Positions 27,241 through 40,154 are shown, counted from the stretch's first letter. The stretch is DNA of 64,000 nt from Leuctra nigra (GCA_934045905.1 OW203762.1:1302001-1366000), one strand, 5' to 3'. Notes: a model not told the origin generated them from the sequence alone. Translations and numbers: made by a program.

Positions 27241-28774
27241 ACGTGCGTGAAGTTGGCACCCCCCATGAAAGCAATCGATTTGAGATTCTCCAGATATTTA
27301 GTGCTGATTTAGTGCTAATTAGTGCCGTTGATTTTAGATTTAGTGCTGCAACCCCTGGGAAGTAATTAGCGTTTATCTGTGGGGGGTGCCAACTTCACGG
27401 TCCAGCACCCCCCATGAAAGCAATCGATTTGAAATTCTCCAAATATTTAGTGCTAATTTAGTGCTAATTAGTGCCGTTAATTTGGGATTTAGTGCTGCAA
27501 CCCCTGGGAAGTAATTAGCGTTTATCTGTGGGGGGTGCCAACTTCACGGTTCAGCACCCCCCATGAAAGCAATCGATCTGAAATTCTCCAAATATTTAGT
27601 GCTGATTTAGTGCTAATTAGTGCCGTTGATTTTGGATTTAGTGCTGCAACCCCTGGGAAGTAATTAGAGTTTTTGTGTGGGGGGCGCAGCACCCCCCATG
27701 AAAGCAATCGATCTGAAATTCTCCAGATATTTAGTGCTGATTTAGTGCTAATTAGTGCCGTTGATTTTGGATTTAGTGCTGCAACCCCTGGGAAGTAATT
27801 TGCGTTTTTGTGTGGGGGGCGCAGCACCCCCCATGAAAGCAATCGATCTGAAATTCTCCAGATATTTAGTGCTGATTTAGTGCTAATTAGTGCCGTTGAT
27901 TTTGGATTTAGTGCTGCAACCCCTGGGAAGTAATTAGCGTTTGTGTGTGGGGGGCGCAGCACCCCCCATGAAAGCAATCGATCTGAAATTCTCCAGATAT
28001 TTAGTGCTGATTTAGTGCTAATTAGTGCCGTTGATTTTGGATTTAGTGCTGCAACCCCTGGGAAGTAATTAGCGTTTTTGTATGGGGGGCGCAGCACCCC
28101 CCATGAAAGCAATCGATCTGAAATTCTCCAGATATTTAGTGCTGATTTAGTTCTAATTAGTGCCGTTAATTTGGGATTTAGTGCTGCAACCCCTGGGAAG
28201 TAATTAGCGTTTATCTGTGGGGTGTGCCAACTTCACGGTCCAGCACCCCCCATGAAAGCAATCGATCTGAAATTCTCCAGATATCTAGTGCTGATTTAGT
28301 GCTAATTAGTGCCGTTGATTTTGGATTTAGTGCTGCAACCCCTGGGAAGTAATTAGCGTTTTTGTATGGGGGGCGCAGCACCCCCCATGAAAGCAATCGA
28401 TCTGAAATTCTCCAGATATTTAGTGCTGATTGAGTGCTAATTAGTAACGTTTATTTTTGTTTAAGATTTTATTTTGTGTTATCTCTTCTTGAACCTGAGT
28501 TAATTTTTCGATCACTTTCTATTTCAGTTGCGTTGTGTTCACACTCATTGCGATAATTATTGGAATGTTCGATTATGAGTGAGTCTCCATTGTGAACCTG
28601 TTAAAAATAAATAGTGGACTGTTGTACAATGTCCCAACTCCCAATAATGTTAGCGCTAACATTATTTATCGGTGGTTACAGCCTTAGCTACAGGCAATGA
28701 AACACATCTATTTTATATAAGCACCTTACGGTAGGTACTACAAACATTGTGAGTTTGTAATATGTTTATTATAG
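27241..28774 (-). repeat. Left inverted arm of the giant Foldback-like element
   Basis: About nine tandem units of roughly 135 bp (some variant) each carry GGGGTGC/GCACCCC blocks and CCCCTGGGAAGTAATTAGCG. They are followed at 28441-28774 by a unique segment containing the palindrome AATGTTAGCGCTAACATT. The same material appears inverted at 49022-50972. Frames of 45-residue repeats on the minus strand reflect the 135-bp period and are not credible genes. Confidence 0.9.
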
Positions 28775-30935
28775 CATAACAAAGGATCAACGCTTTATAT
28801 GCTCTACTGGTATACATGCAGGCATGTAGTTTATTTTCTTTGTCCACAAAGAAACATACCTATTACATATTGCATATTGCAATATGCTTTACATATTGAA
28901 GAATGAAGAACTCTTTAATTTTACAAAACTGAACAAAATGGTTGACCATGATCGCTTTATGGTTAAGAATTGATAAATATTATGAAACAGCTGCTTAAAT
29001 TAAATTGCATATCTTCCACTTGGCTGTGGGTACAATTTGCGATAAGTACCCATTCACATCCTAATAAATATTAATGCACACCAAAACAAACTAACTTCTA
29101 AATCAAACAAAATCAAGTTTATCATTTATTTCTTTGTTATTTTAACAAATAAAATTGTTGGTTTTACCAGTTTTTGCACAATTTGCTAAAAACCTATATA
29201 TAATGTCAAATGAAGCCGACTACCATCGTCATGTAATAATTGTGTCAGCGTATCCGTCTACATAGTAATACATTTAAGAAAATTATGAATTCTTTATTAA
29301 CAAAGAGTTCGTTTGAATTGACATAACACGAAAATTTATTTGACCAAAAACATGGTGAGAAACAAGGAAATTTGTGTAAAACATTTGACAATTATTGCTG
29401 CGAGCCTTTAGAGTCAAATAGGTACCGTTTTTTGAAATCGAGCTTATAATTATTATATGCATTTAATTTTCTTAGAATTATGCAATTAACATAAAAATTT
29501 TGAGAGTATAACAAACTACGCCAGAGATCTCAGTTGATTCTAGCATGTATGTTTACCTGTGTATTAAAAAATTGTATTTGAGTATGTGATTCTTCTCCAA
29601 GTATTGAGACATGTTTAAATGACTGAGAAATTGATTAAAGCATTATCTTTATTTTGTGTTTAGTGCAAATGACAATTCCAATTGTTACAAACAACTACTA
29701 AATATTTGTCAACGAAAAACATAATTAGTCTGTTCGACCAAGCAAATCTGAAAATTACAATATATTTCTTAATTAATAAAGACTACTATTTCCGATGGAT
29801 AAATTCATTCTTAAAATTTACAAATAATATAAGGTAAAAACAACAATACGGAAGACAATGTTGCCTGTGTTAAAACTTAAATTGACCTGAAATTTCTTAG
29901 CAATGGCAAACAATTACAATATTACAGCGTGCATTCAATTTAGGTAAATGATATCTGTCAGTATGAAAGTAGATTCTAAAGAATTCCATGCTATAAGTTA
30001 AAGGGCGACAACAGTCAGAATATGAAAAATTACCATCATTTCATCTTGTCATGTTAATAGATTATTGATAAGTGCAAATGTGCCATCGGTATTGTAATAA
30101 TTAATAATAATTATTGACTGTATTGCATATTAGTTCACATGAGATTTGTCTAATGGTATCAACATTCTGTGAACAGACTGTTATAGATATTTAATGTGTT
30201 GTGTTATGATGATGCATGAAATTGTTTAGTTTATGGCTACTTTATTACTATTTCAAGTGTCACCCAGTTACGTAGTGTAAACAAACTAGGCTCAGTTACA
30301 GAGAGTGGGCGGGAGATCTGCAGGAATGTACCTTCTGTACTAAAAATATGGGACCTTCTTGGTGTATAAAACAGTAGCGATTTGTTTTTATATTTATTTG
30401 CAGCTAAACGGTTCAATTCACAGAAAATTTTAAAAGAGATAAAATGAAGAAAACACTCCTATTTATATGTAGCAGAGCTTCTTTTATTTCTATCTATTTT
30501 GGTTCTCCTACGTTCCCAATAGACATTTTGCGTCCAGCTTATTCCTTATGGGACTAAAATTCTTTGCATACTTTCGATTAAAATCCCGTTTTTCGATTTG
30601 CTGCTCTCACTATCACAACCGGATTGGTACATTCTCATATGTCTTACAGATATTAATAGTTTGATGTGTAATTATGGTAAAATTTTAATTTCTGACCGTT
30701 GCCCCCCTTTAAAGTCGACTCAGAAAATATTTATGTTGACATTGTTATTGTAAGTAATTAAAAATTAAAATATATCCTTTATTTGCAAGAAAGCTAATGC
30801 ACTTCCACTAACTCTTCCATGAGAGTTTATAATAGAAAATTTAAAAAACAAAACAATTCAACATCTTAATAGACTTTCTTTGAAAGTATGTAAAAGTATT
30901 CGTAAGCACATAAGCCATATAAAAAGACGCTATTA
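28775..30935. other. Internal non-coding region of the giant element
   Basis: AT-rich sequence between the left arm and the 3' end of the transposase gene. No exon, repeat or inverted structure was recognised, apart from a probable polyadenylation signal near 30780. It may contain the transposase 3' UTR and internal element sequence. Confidence 0.5.
30778..30783 (-). terminator. Probable polyadenylation signal of transposase gene
   Basis: AATAAA on the minus strand, about 155 bp downstream of the transposase stop codon, in AT-rich sequence. Spacing is reasonable, but the hexamer is common by chance in such sequence. Confidence 0.35.
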
Positions 30936-33900
30936 TTAATAGATGGCGTACGCAATAAGGTGAATACATGTATTAGTATCACGCGACACCGATAATACTT
31001 TGTCTTGCAAATCGTCATAAAGTTCCCATGAACCATCCAAACGCCTGCAAAAAGCTCTGTAGTGTCCATTGCCCACATTTCGCACTGGGGGAATGAATGC
31101 AGCACAACCTAGGAGCTTAAAGCTTTTGCCAAGGATGTGAATTTGTGGTGGTATTTCCGCCAACTTGCACTGTAGAGGCCGCTCGACCCCAATCTCTGCA
31201 TTTGAATACTCGGAGCTGATGGAAGTCTGAGTAGATCCAACTACCTGTATAAAAAAAATATTATTGAGCGAGCGTAGCGAGCGTCACCACGGTACTCTTA
31301 TGGCACTTTCTCTGTGTGTGTTTTTTTTTTTTTTTTTTTTTTTGTCGGCAGTGCCGAGGTCAAACCGCACAACCAATCGATCTGAAATTTTGCACACATA
31401 CTAACGTAATCTATGCGGTCCCTGGGATCGTTTTTGAACGGGCTCCCGTGATTGGTTCAAATTTAAAAAAAATTATCTTTCGATTGGTTGCTTTGATCAA
31501 TTTGAAATTTAGCAAAAACATTGCAACCAACATTGTACCCAATCATAAAATGTTTCAGCCAAATCCTCTTATTGGTTCAAATTTAAAACCATTTTTCATG
31601 TGATTTTTGACATTTAAACTAGGACAGATTGACCGATCAACTTAAAACTTCGCGTGGTCATTGGTACCAACATTTTAGGTATTTTTGCCAATTTTCAGTC
31701 TAATCTGTCGTTATTTTCAAAAGTTTTGTCATTTTAAGGTCATTTTATTCCATAATCTTGAAAAATGTATACTAAATGGTCATCCCTGCCTTCTTTAAGC
31801 TTCTGTTCCAAGGCAAGGCCTGTAGAGCAGCCAAGCTATCCACAATGTACAGTAAAATGGTAAAATGAAAGCATTTTTGAGCTAGCGCATAAAATCGGAT
31901 GCAGTACGAAGGCCAAATCCTCTAATTGGTTTAAGTTTAAATAATATCTTCTGATTGGTCGACAATCAAAATGTTCACATTAAGTTCAAATTTTGCATGG
32001 TGATCAAGACCAACTTAATATTAAATTTTACATATTGTAAGCCCAATCAGTCAAGTATTATTGTAATTTTACGAGTTTAGTATGGGATGTCACAAGAGAT
32101 TTCTGGAGAAAGTATGTAGGAAAGTCACGACACAATGGATCTGTTATTCATCCAGAGTATTATAGAGATTGAAAAATTGCAGAGAAAATCGTCTTGTGCC
32201 GTGTCGTGTATCGTGACTATGGGGATGTTGCATGTTCTGTGCTCGCTCATCAACGCGTTACACTGAGCGTTTTCCTAGTAGATAGATAGTATTTGAATAG
32301 TGTTTCAGCTCCATGCATTTAACATTGTACAGAGTGAAGTGAATATGATTTTGAAAGGCGAGTTTGCCTTTATTAGACCGACGCGCTGTGGCCCAGCTGA
32401 CGAACTAAGAAATTTGATTCAAATATCTCATTCAAAATGACAGTTGGCGCAACTTATTGCGAATAAATATTTCCAACTATAATAGCTATGGTTTGCATCA
32501 AAAAGGGGTAAAGGAGGTATTAAATACTCGAATCTATGTAGTTCTCACATATGCCGCCAGGTTCAGGTCAGTCAAACGAAGATGACCTCATTATTCTCAC
32601 CTCAAAAGTGTTACACGTTTTTGCGGAGAGCTGAAACACTATTCGAGAAAATAAGGAACACGACTGACCTCTGGTGGATTCTTTGGTTCTATCCATAAGG
32701 GGGATAATGGAGGATATAAAGGGTTTATTTATGTAAATAAATTATATAAAATTAGCTTTAGTTGTTTTTTATGGCTGAAAAAGTAAACTTGTAACTAAAT
32801 CTAAATTTAATTTGTTTCTCCTTTTTCACTGCCCTATGGAAACACGAACAATAAAATAAAAAAGTGCATGTAAAAAGTTTCCTGCCAGAAGTGGCTCCAT
32901 CACGTATCGCTTATTTGTTCGAAGTGTGTTTTCAATTCACTTTGGTGCGTCCACCGACCGACGTAGATGGCGTGGGGCTATCACCAACCATTATAATCAC
33001 AACATGGGCGTCCGCAGGGAGGGGCAAGGGGGGGCGTTTGCCCCCCCTCCCCCTCTGGATGTCACGAAAACATACACATTTTCTGGAGTTTTACATATAG
33101 TTTCATTTTGTTACCAAAAAAACTAAAGAAAATTGATTTCAAAGTGTCAAAAAACCAAAAAATTCCCTGCGGGGCAGGTGTGAACATGTCTCCCACCACC
33201 CCAAAGTGCAATATTTAAAAAATATTGTATATTTTAACAAAATACACCTCACAACGTCTCAAATTTGATTTCAAAGTGTCCAAAAAACAAAAAACGCCCT
33301 GCGGGGCAGGGTGCCCCCCTTAACCCGTAAAATATTGTTTTCCTGGCCTTGTCCCCCACCTGGAAGAAATCCTGCGGACGCCCATGAATTACAATAATTG
33401 AATGTATGTTCTCGGGAGATTGTTAGGGTAACTATTGTGATAAAATATATTGCTTACCTCAATGAGAATATTGTCGCCAGCAGAAGTGAAGATGGTGCGC
33501 TCACCGGAACACAAATCATTCTGCCTCGAAATTGCTTCATCTCTAAGACGGTATTCATTTGGTACTGATTCATTATTGACGGGTCTTAAGCATCGTGCAG
33601 TAGGGTTTGCCATGGCCCCCATTACAGCCATCTCCAAACCAGCAATACCTAGTATAAAATCAAAGTGTCTAATTTGTATACATACCTACATAAATAATAG
33701 AGCAATAAAGCGAGAGTCTGCACCTACAGACCGGACCAACCCCTATGCCATGTTACACCCCTATAAATACCTATTTCAGAATAGGCAGCGTAAATTTGAA
33801 ATCATATTAATAGCAAATTATAAAATTGTAGTGTCATTAATTAAAATGTGTTGAACTATACTTAATGTGCATAGTTCTATAGAATATCTGTATACCTACC

Positions 33901-36900
33901 AAGAGAGAAGAAACATCGAACCCTAATTATTTACGTACTTACTTTCTTACTTACTTACTTAATTACTTACTTACGTACTTCTTATACTTATTTACTTAAA
34001 AATTTAAGATTACAAAAAACAAAAATGACAATTTTCTCATACCATTCGAGCAGGACGTGAATAACATTGATATGAGAAAATTGTCACGCCCTCAGATATA
34101 CCAATTGTTTATGTGATATTGGGCATATATTTTTAGATAGTATGTACTACATATGTACTTCATAATAATTTACCAATTTTCAGCGAACTATGTAATTGAA
34201 ATTTGAGGATGATTTTGTTGTAAAACTTGATCTATCAAAGAGTAATGCACTACACCTAGATCACGTGAAACACCATTCGGTTCTGTTTATTTATTGAAAA
34301 ACTTCTGTGTCACATGCTTTGACAATGTTAATTTTCACACAGTTTTGCATTTACACGAAGCAACTTTCTGTCACCAAACTTAAAACGTGTTCTAATTTCC
34401 TTCAAGAAATGTGACTAAAACTGTGTCAAGACCGTGACACAGAAGTTGTTCAATAGATGTGACCGTGTAAATCGAGCTTTCCACTTTCCAGGATAATCAG
34501 CAACTCATACACAGCAATACACCGAATTGCACAATATTGGCTGGCTTTCAAAGCGTCTATATAGTGGATTGAATGGACTATCTATTGATCTTGGCAACAT
34601 TTAAATCGGACTCATTTTTAGTGCCGAATGTTTTTTTCTAGTGTAGATAGGTACTTTTTGACTTATGTTTACACGTAATAGTCATTAGCAGTTTTAGTAG
34701 GTTTCATTTACCGGTCTCGTTGAGTTCATCGGAGTTTACTCGAGCCACAGAGAACTTCAAGTCAATATTTGGAGCTGGACAGTATGGGGACGAACAAGTC
34801 GACCTTTCCAAAATGCTGGGGCTCATGTCCAGGAAGCGTTGCGCCATCACTGTGACAGTGGTGTGACAATCACAACTGATTATGTTGGCTGGAATTGTTT
34901 TTCTTGGAAAAACTGGAAGTAGAAGGTTTGCCCTTAGCTTGTAAACCATGCGCATGTGTCCAGATCCCCTAAAAAGGAATATTATTATTAGTATTATTAA
35001 TAATTTTAGTATATTATGTAACCTTAATTAAATAGTTTATAATGTTTTCCTACTTTTTGACGAGCAGAATGAGCAGTTCAAGACATCCTCTCTTATTGAT
35101 GGCAATATCCTCTATCATTTGGCGATAGGCCGTGTGGTCGGTATAACCGACCGCTAAAATCTGAATTAGAGTGTCGAAGGCACACGTATTAGTAAGGGAA
35201 ACATTTTCCTTGCCAACTTTAATTAGTTTTAGCGCATGGTTGTTCCCATTTTTCATGAGACCTATCTTAACCCTATTTCGAAGATCGGCCTCCGATGTGG
35301 TGTTCCATTCAGGAGCAGGATTAAGATAAAACGATCTTCTTCTCTTTTTGGGAGGAATCGCAAGACCTCGCCAGTTTTCAAACTCATTCATTTCGTTAGC
35401 ATATGAATCTTGGATGGCCGTTGCTACATGCGGTGTGAGCACAGGAGGTCGCGAGGACTGATTACTCTCGTAGCAGTCAAGACACAGACGGAGCTCACCA
35501 TACCCTTCCTCCGCTCCAATGGGAACAGAGCAGCCGAATGCGTGGACGTTCTTCCCACAGTCCCTACATTTATGAGCACCTCCAGGGGCATCTCCTCTGG
35601 CACAGGCAGGACATGGATTTCTCGTGGCTGGTGCAGGTGTTGTCAACGGTGTGAGCACAGGAGGTCGCGAGGACTGATTACTCTCGTAGCAGTCAAGACA
35701 CAGACGGAGCTCACCATACCCTTCCTCCGCTCCAATGGGAACAGAGCAGCCGAATGCGTGGACGTTCTTCCCACAGTCCCTACATTTATGAGCACCTCCA
35801 GGGGCATCTCCTCTGGCACAGGCAGGACATGGATTTCTCGTGGCTGGTGCAGGTGTTGTCAACGGTGTGAGCACAGGAGGTCGCGAGGACTGATTACTCT
35901 CGTAGCAGTCAAGACACAGACGGAGCTCACCATACCCTTCCTCCGCTCCAATGGGAACAGAGCAGCCGAATGCGTGGACGTTCTTCCCACAGTCCCTACA
36001 TTTATGAGCACCTCCAGGGGCATCTCCTCTGGCACAGGCAGGACATGGATTTCTCGTGGCTGGTGCAGGTGTTGTCAACGGTGTGAGCACAGGAGGTCGC
36101 GAGGACTGATTACTCTCGTAGCAGTCAAGACACAGACGGAGCTCACCATACCCTTCCTCCGCTCCAATGGGAACAGAGCAGCCGAATGCGTGGACGCTCT
36201 TCCCACAGTCCCTACATTTATGAGCACCTCCAGGGGCATCTCCTCTGGCACAGGCAGGACATGGATTTCTCGTGGCTGGTGCAGGTGATGTCAACGGTGT
36301 GAGCAATGAGGATTCTGAAATATTCTGAAATACTGGTGCGTTACCAGACCCAACCCAATATTGTAGGCCTGACGCTAATTTCATTGTTCCATCCACAACC
36401 TGTAGGTGCTTGTTTACAAAGTCATCCACCCGCATTGGAAGCCCTGTAATCAATCTGTTTTTCAATTCATTAAGATGGCTCTCGACGGAGGCACTACTGG
36501 CGGTAAGATTGCCTCTCTCGAATATGGGAACCATGATAGCAGACCATAGAGGCAGGTACTGAGCTAGTTTGCATATATGGTCTACAAATTTGGGAAGCTT
36601 GAAAATATTGTCCCGGTCGCCGTCATCTGTCTTCGCGTGTTCCTCGCTCTCTGTCCTGATCGAGGTCACCCAATCTATCATGGACTGAGAGGTGTGCGTC
36701 GTTGAGTCATCTTCCGCAATCAGTTGTGGAGTTTCTGGGTCTTCGACATTATCATCCTCCACCGTATCTGTCAGGAGAGTTTGCATCGCTTCCCCTGTTG
36801 AGTACAACTGTTTTAGAATCTTCTTAAAAGATTCACAAGGTACTGCCATACCCGTACTGACGGAAAATCCCTCAGTTTCGGTGAGAGCAACAACGATCAA

Positions 36901-38475
36901 GTACATCATAATAGTTCCAGCATCCTTTAGGCTCTTTGAAAGAACAAGTTGTGCGATTCCACGGACAAAAAACTCTTTGATCTTCCTCTCCTTTCCCTGA
37001 AAGCAAGACCACCTGGTGACAGCTTTCATCAAGTGGGCTATGTCAATGCGGACAAACGAATGTGGCAATTTCTGTCGATCAATGTCGTGAGTAATGTGTA
37101 GGAAGCATTCGTGAATATACGTCTTTGTATCTGGCATTTTGGCAAAGGCTCTAACCAATGCACTAATTAATGCCAGGGAGAAGTCGCATACCACCTCAGA
37201 TGGAATTGATCCGCCTAATCGGAGCCACTCTGTCAGCCAATAAGCAATTGCATTTGCATTATGCCTCTCCGACAACATTTGCAAAACAGGAATTTGTCCT
37301 TCCTTTTCTCCAGGAATAGTTACGACTCCAATATAGAGAAATATGTGTCGGGAACGAGATTTGTCCAGTCGCTGCAATTTACTAACCACCCCGCCAGTAG
37401 CATCAATACACATTTTACTGGCGGAACATGATTTTGAATAGGCTGAATAAACTCGAAGTTGTTCTGACGTCCAGTAGTGCAGGAAAAACGGGATGTGACC
37501 AATCTCTACTATGCTGCTATTATACTGATGAGCCAGGTGTAACATTTCGAGCGAATCAAAGATACTATCGGAAAGCCGTTCTTCGCCTCTGACGTCAGAT
37601 GCTGCCCTTCGTAGTACACCGAGACTGGGCACATGGCTAGGCTCTACGTCGAATAGGTCCATGTCGGTTCTAGCGAGCTCTTTTCGGTACAGGGATGCTG
37701 ATTTCCCATATGATATTAAATTGGTTGTAGCGATCGCCCTAGCATTGCCGGCAAGTGGTCTTTTGACCCTAATGTTGTGTTCAACTGAGGCTGGATCGTA
37801 ATCCTGAACAGAAACATTAAATATAACTTGTTCACTTTCCTCTGCTGGTTTCTCAAAACAAGTCACATGCATGCTTGCTTTGCATTGCTTACACATTGCT
37901 TTTATGCGGATGTAATTAGTCAATGAACTGGGGTGTACATGCCCTGATTTAAAGATCCATGTGCATCGGTATTTCTTTTTCTTCCATACAGCTTTGTTGA
38001 TTACATCAGTCCATATTCCCGATTTCAAAACTTTATATCGCCTTTTTCGCACCATTCTGCCATCTGTGCGTTTATAGGCCGTTGTTGATGGTTTTATAAG
38101 TTGCCATTTATTCGCCGAAAGCGAAATTGTGAAACTATCCGTATTCGACGAAGCATCCTCGCTGTCGCTGCAATGGTCTTCCTCTGTTGAAGACGAGCTG
38201 CCGTCTGATAGTCCACCTGTATCCTCTTCTGGAACTTCCACAACTGGTGACATGGGGAAAAGAATATGCCTTCGCTTTCGTACAAACTCGTATAACGCCT
38301 TAGCCGTCATCTCCAGCATGTAATTTTCCAGTATAGTATTCCAGGTGGGATGAGTTGGTGGCACAATACAGCTTTCCGATTCACTTTTAATTTCCTGTAG
38401 ATGACTTTGGACAATGGCCATAAGCTTGTCAGGTGGTACTGCAGGTGGCCTGCCTCTATACGACGGCTTTCCCAT
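30936..38475 (-). CDS. MULE/NOF-type transposase with PHD-like fingers and a USP-like protease domain
   Basis: Exons on the minus strand: 35054-38475, 34712-34968, 33458-33648, 30936-31244. GT-AG introns and phases join into an unbroken 1392-aa frame. Start chosen at MGKPSYRGRPP (38475), because the frame upstream enters a Helitron-like insertion. Visible parts: acidic Ser-rich stretch about 85-115; MULE-type DDE motifs with D358 (IDATG), D431 (VVCDFSLALISALV), C457-x2-H460 and E665 (SASVESHLNELK); four 72-residue PHD-like fingers about 733-1020 (C-x2-C-x11-C-x2-C-x4-H-x3-C-x15-C-x2-C); basic PPKKRRR; then a USP-like fold with Cys box NTCAFDTLIQ (C1098), a CxC and CSSPYC finger in exon 2, and His box GHYRAF (H1351) with LYDD (D1367). 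Likely a nuclear DNA transposase; protease activity is inferred from conserved residues only. Confidence 0.8.
31264..32278 (+). mobile_element. Helitron-like element (copy c) in transposase intron 3
   Basis: 5' end ATTA|TTGAGCGAGCGTAGCGAG and 3' end CGCTCATCAACGCGTTACAC then TGAGCGTTTTCCTAG|T. It starts about 20 bp outside the exon 4 acceptor, leaving the splice site intact. Internal text has repeated phrases such as ATTGGTTCAAATTTAAA. No coding sequence recognised. Confidence 0.75.
33003..33386. mobile_element. TIR element with CATGGGCGTCCGCAGG ends
   Basis: The left end CATGGGCGTCCGCAGGGA is inverted at the right end TCCTGCGGACGCCCATG. Inside are two direct repeats of about 46 bp (33133-33180 and 33266-33312) containing TTGATTTCAAAGTGTC and CCCTGCGGGGCAGG. 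No coding capacity and no clear target duplication. It lies in transposase intron 3, upstream of Helitron-like copy c in gene order. Confidence 0.75.
35434..36302 (-). repeat. 216-bp intragenic tandem repeat encoding PHD-like fingers, 4 copies
   Basis: Four units of exactly 216 bp (72 codons) within exon 1 of the transposase. They are almost identical at the DNA level; differences include GACGTTC versus GACGCTC and GGTGTTG versus GGTGATG. Each unit encodes one eight-ligand C4HC3-like finger plus a Pro/Thr linker. The near-absence of synonymous change means very recent amplification or ongoing homogenisation. An antisense open frame over the array (about 35410-36288) is a by-product. Confidence 0.95.
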
Positions 38476-38498
38476 CCTAATAAACACCAAACATTGTA

Positions 38499-40154
38499 TT
38501 AGTAGAGCGAGAGCGCCTCCATTTGGAGCTCCTGACAAGTATTTTTTTTTTCCATTTATTCACGTTGTTGGCAATACTTAGGTCACACCTTTCTTCCGAT
38601 CGAGCTGAAATTTGCACACATGTAAGGACCATCTTTTGTGTTATCAGTATCTACCTGTTAGGATACTAAAAATCAGCTCAAAATCTTAAAAAATATCTCC
38701 TGACTGGTTAAAAAATAAAAATTGTCCGATCAAGCTGAAATTTCATGGTCATTAAAAATAGCATATTCCCTTAATTTACAAATTTCAAGCCAAATCCTCT
38801 TATTTTTAAGCGTCTTCACTCGAAACTTATGGCTGGAACTTCATACACATTTTTTAAGAAAAGTTATATTAGGTATAGGTATACTATCCAGAATGGTGAC
38901 TTATTGAATTCTAGCAATATCGGTCCATTGGTTTCGTCGGAAAAAAGTATTTATGCCATGTATTGCAGGTAATATTGCATGCCAAATATCCTAGCAACGA
39001 ATTTAAACTAATACTTATAAAATACTTAGCACCGTGATCACTGCAAATGAAATTAGATAAGGCTATAATTACCGCCATGAGTGTACCGGGTGGTCCAAAA
39101 AAAATGTCCAATGGGCGAGACACCGCTGTGAAGAAACTACTGCAGATATAAGTCCAACAATTTCATATGTTATAACAAACATACCAATGTTTGATGTGTG
39201 AAAGTTTCAAAAATATTTCTTTTTTAGGAAAAAAAGTTACAGCTGCTCGAATTTGGTTGTCGAAAAATCGATTATATGGAGCTCAAAGAGCGCGCATTCA
39301 GAAAAAGTACAATGGCATGGGCGCCTTTATTTTCAACACTACAAATGATATCGGGCTGAAAATTTCAAATATTATTCACAACATATGACTATTATTGTAT
39401 ACAAATTTCAATACATTTGAATCAGTGGAACGAAAGTTCTGATATCTAGAAGTTGAGCTAAAAACAGAAAATACGGGAGATAATTTCACTTCTAAAATTA
39501 ACATGTGAAATAAAACTGGATAAATTATCTCTTGTGTATTCTGCTTTTTAAGCGCAAACTCTAGATAACATAACTTTCGTTACATTGATTCAAATGAATT
39601 GAAATTTTGACACAATCAATAGTAATACTAATATATTTTGAATAACACATGAAATTTTCAGCTTGATATCATGAGCACTGGATATTTTCTGGACGCATGA
39701 TTTTTTAGCTCTGTATAATCAATTTTTCGACAACGAAATTCGAACAGCTGTAACTTTTTTCCTATAATAGTTATGATGTTAAAACTTTTACATATTAGAC
39801 CTTAGTATGTTTTGTATAATTTGTGTAATTTTCAGCCCGATATGTGCAGTAGTTTTGTCACAGTGATGTCTCGCCCGTTGGACTTTTTTTGGGGCCACCC
39901 GGTATAGGATACGTTTTGGTTCTATAAATAGATTGACAAAACAAGTGTGCAGTGGAAGTGCGGACAATATTTGGCTCTCGATTAGCTATTTTTTATTTTT
40001 TAGTATCGTTTGTCCGCACTTTTATTAATTGTTGCGTCACGTGAGAGCTAACAATATAACGTGTGCTATAAAAGTTATTTGAATGATTTTTAAATAAAGG
40101 TGTTGCGTGTATCGGTGCTCACTTATCAACGCGTTACACCAAACGTTTTCCTAG
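38499..40154 (+). mobile_element. Helitron-like element (copy e) upstream of the transposase start
   Basis: The 5' end (GTA|TTAGTAGAGCGAGAGCGCC) is more diverged than in other copies. The 3' end CAACGCGTTACACCAAACG then TTTTCCTAG|T is typical, although the hairpin has lost pairing (CACTTA versus CAAACG). It sits only about 23 bp upstream of the transposase ATG and so separates the coding exon from any older promoter or first exon. A Tc1/mariner-like element is nested at 39086-39902. Confidence 0.6.
39086..39902. mobile_element. Tc1/mariner-like foldback MITE nested in Helitron-like copy e
   Basis: The ends CCGGGTGGTCCAAAAAAAAT and complement (GGACTTTTTTTGGGGCCACCCGG) are inverted. TA dinucleotides flank both sides (39084-39085 and 39903-39904). 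Inverted similarity continues inward about 200 bp through GTTACAGCTG and TCGAAAAATCGATTATA on the left with matching complement on the right (about 39690-39790). No transposase. The superfamily is inferred from the TA flanks only. Confidence 0.7.

Noticed and set aside
35410..36288. 292-codon plus-strand frame opposite the zinc-finger repeats
   Set aside because: Antisense shadow of the 216-bp repeat in the transposase exon; no independent support.
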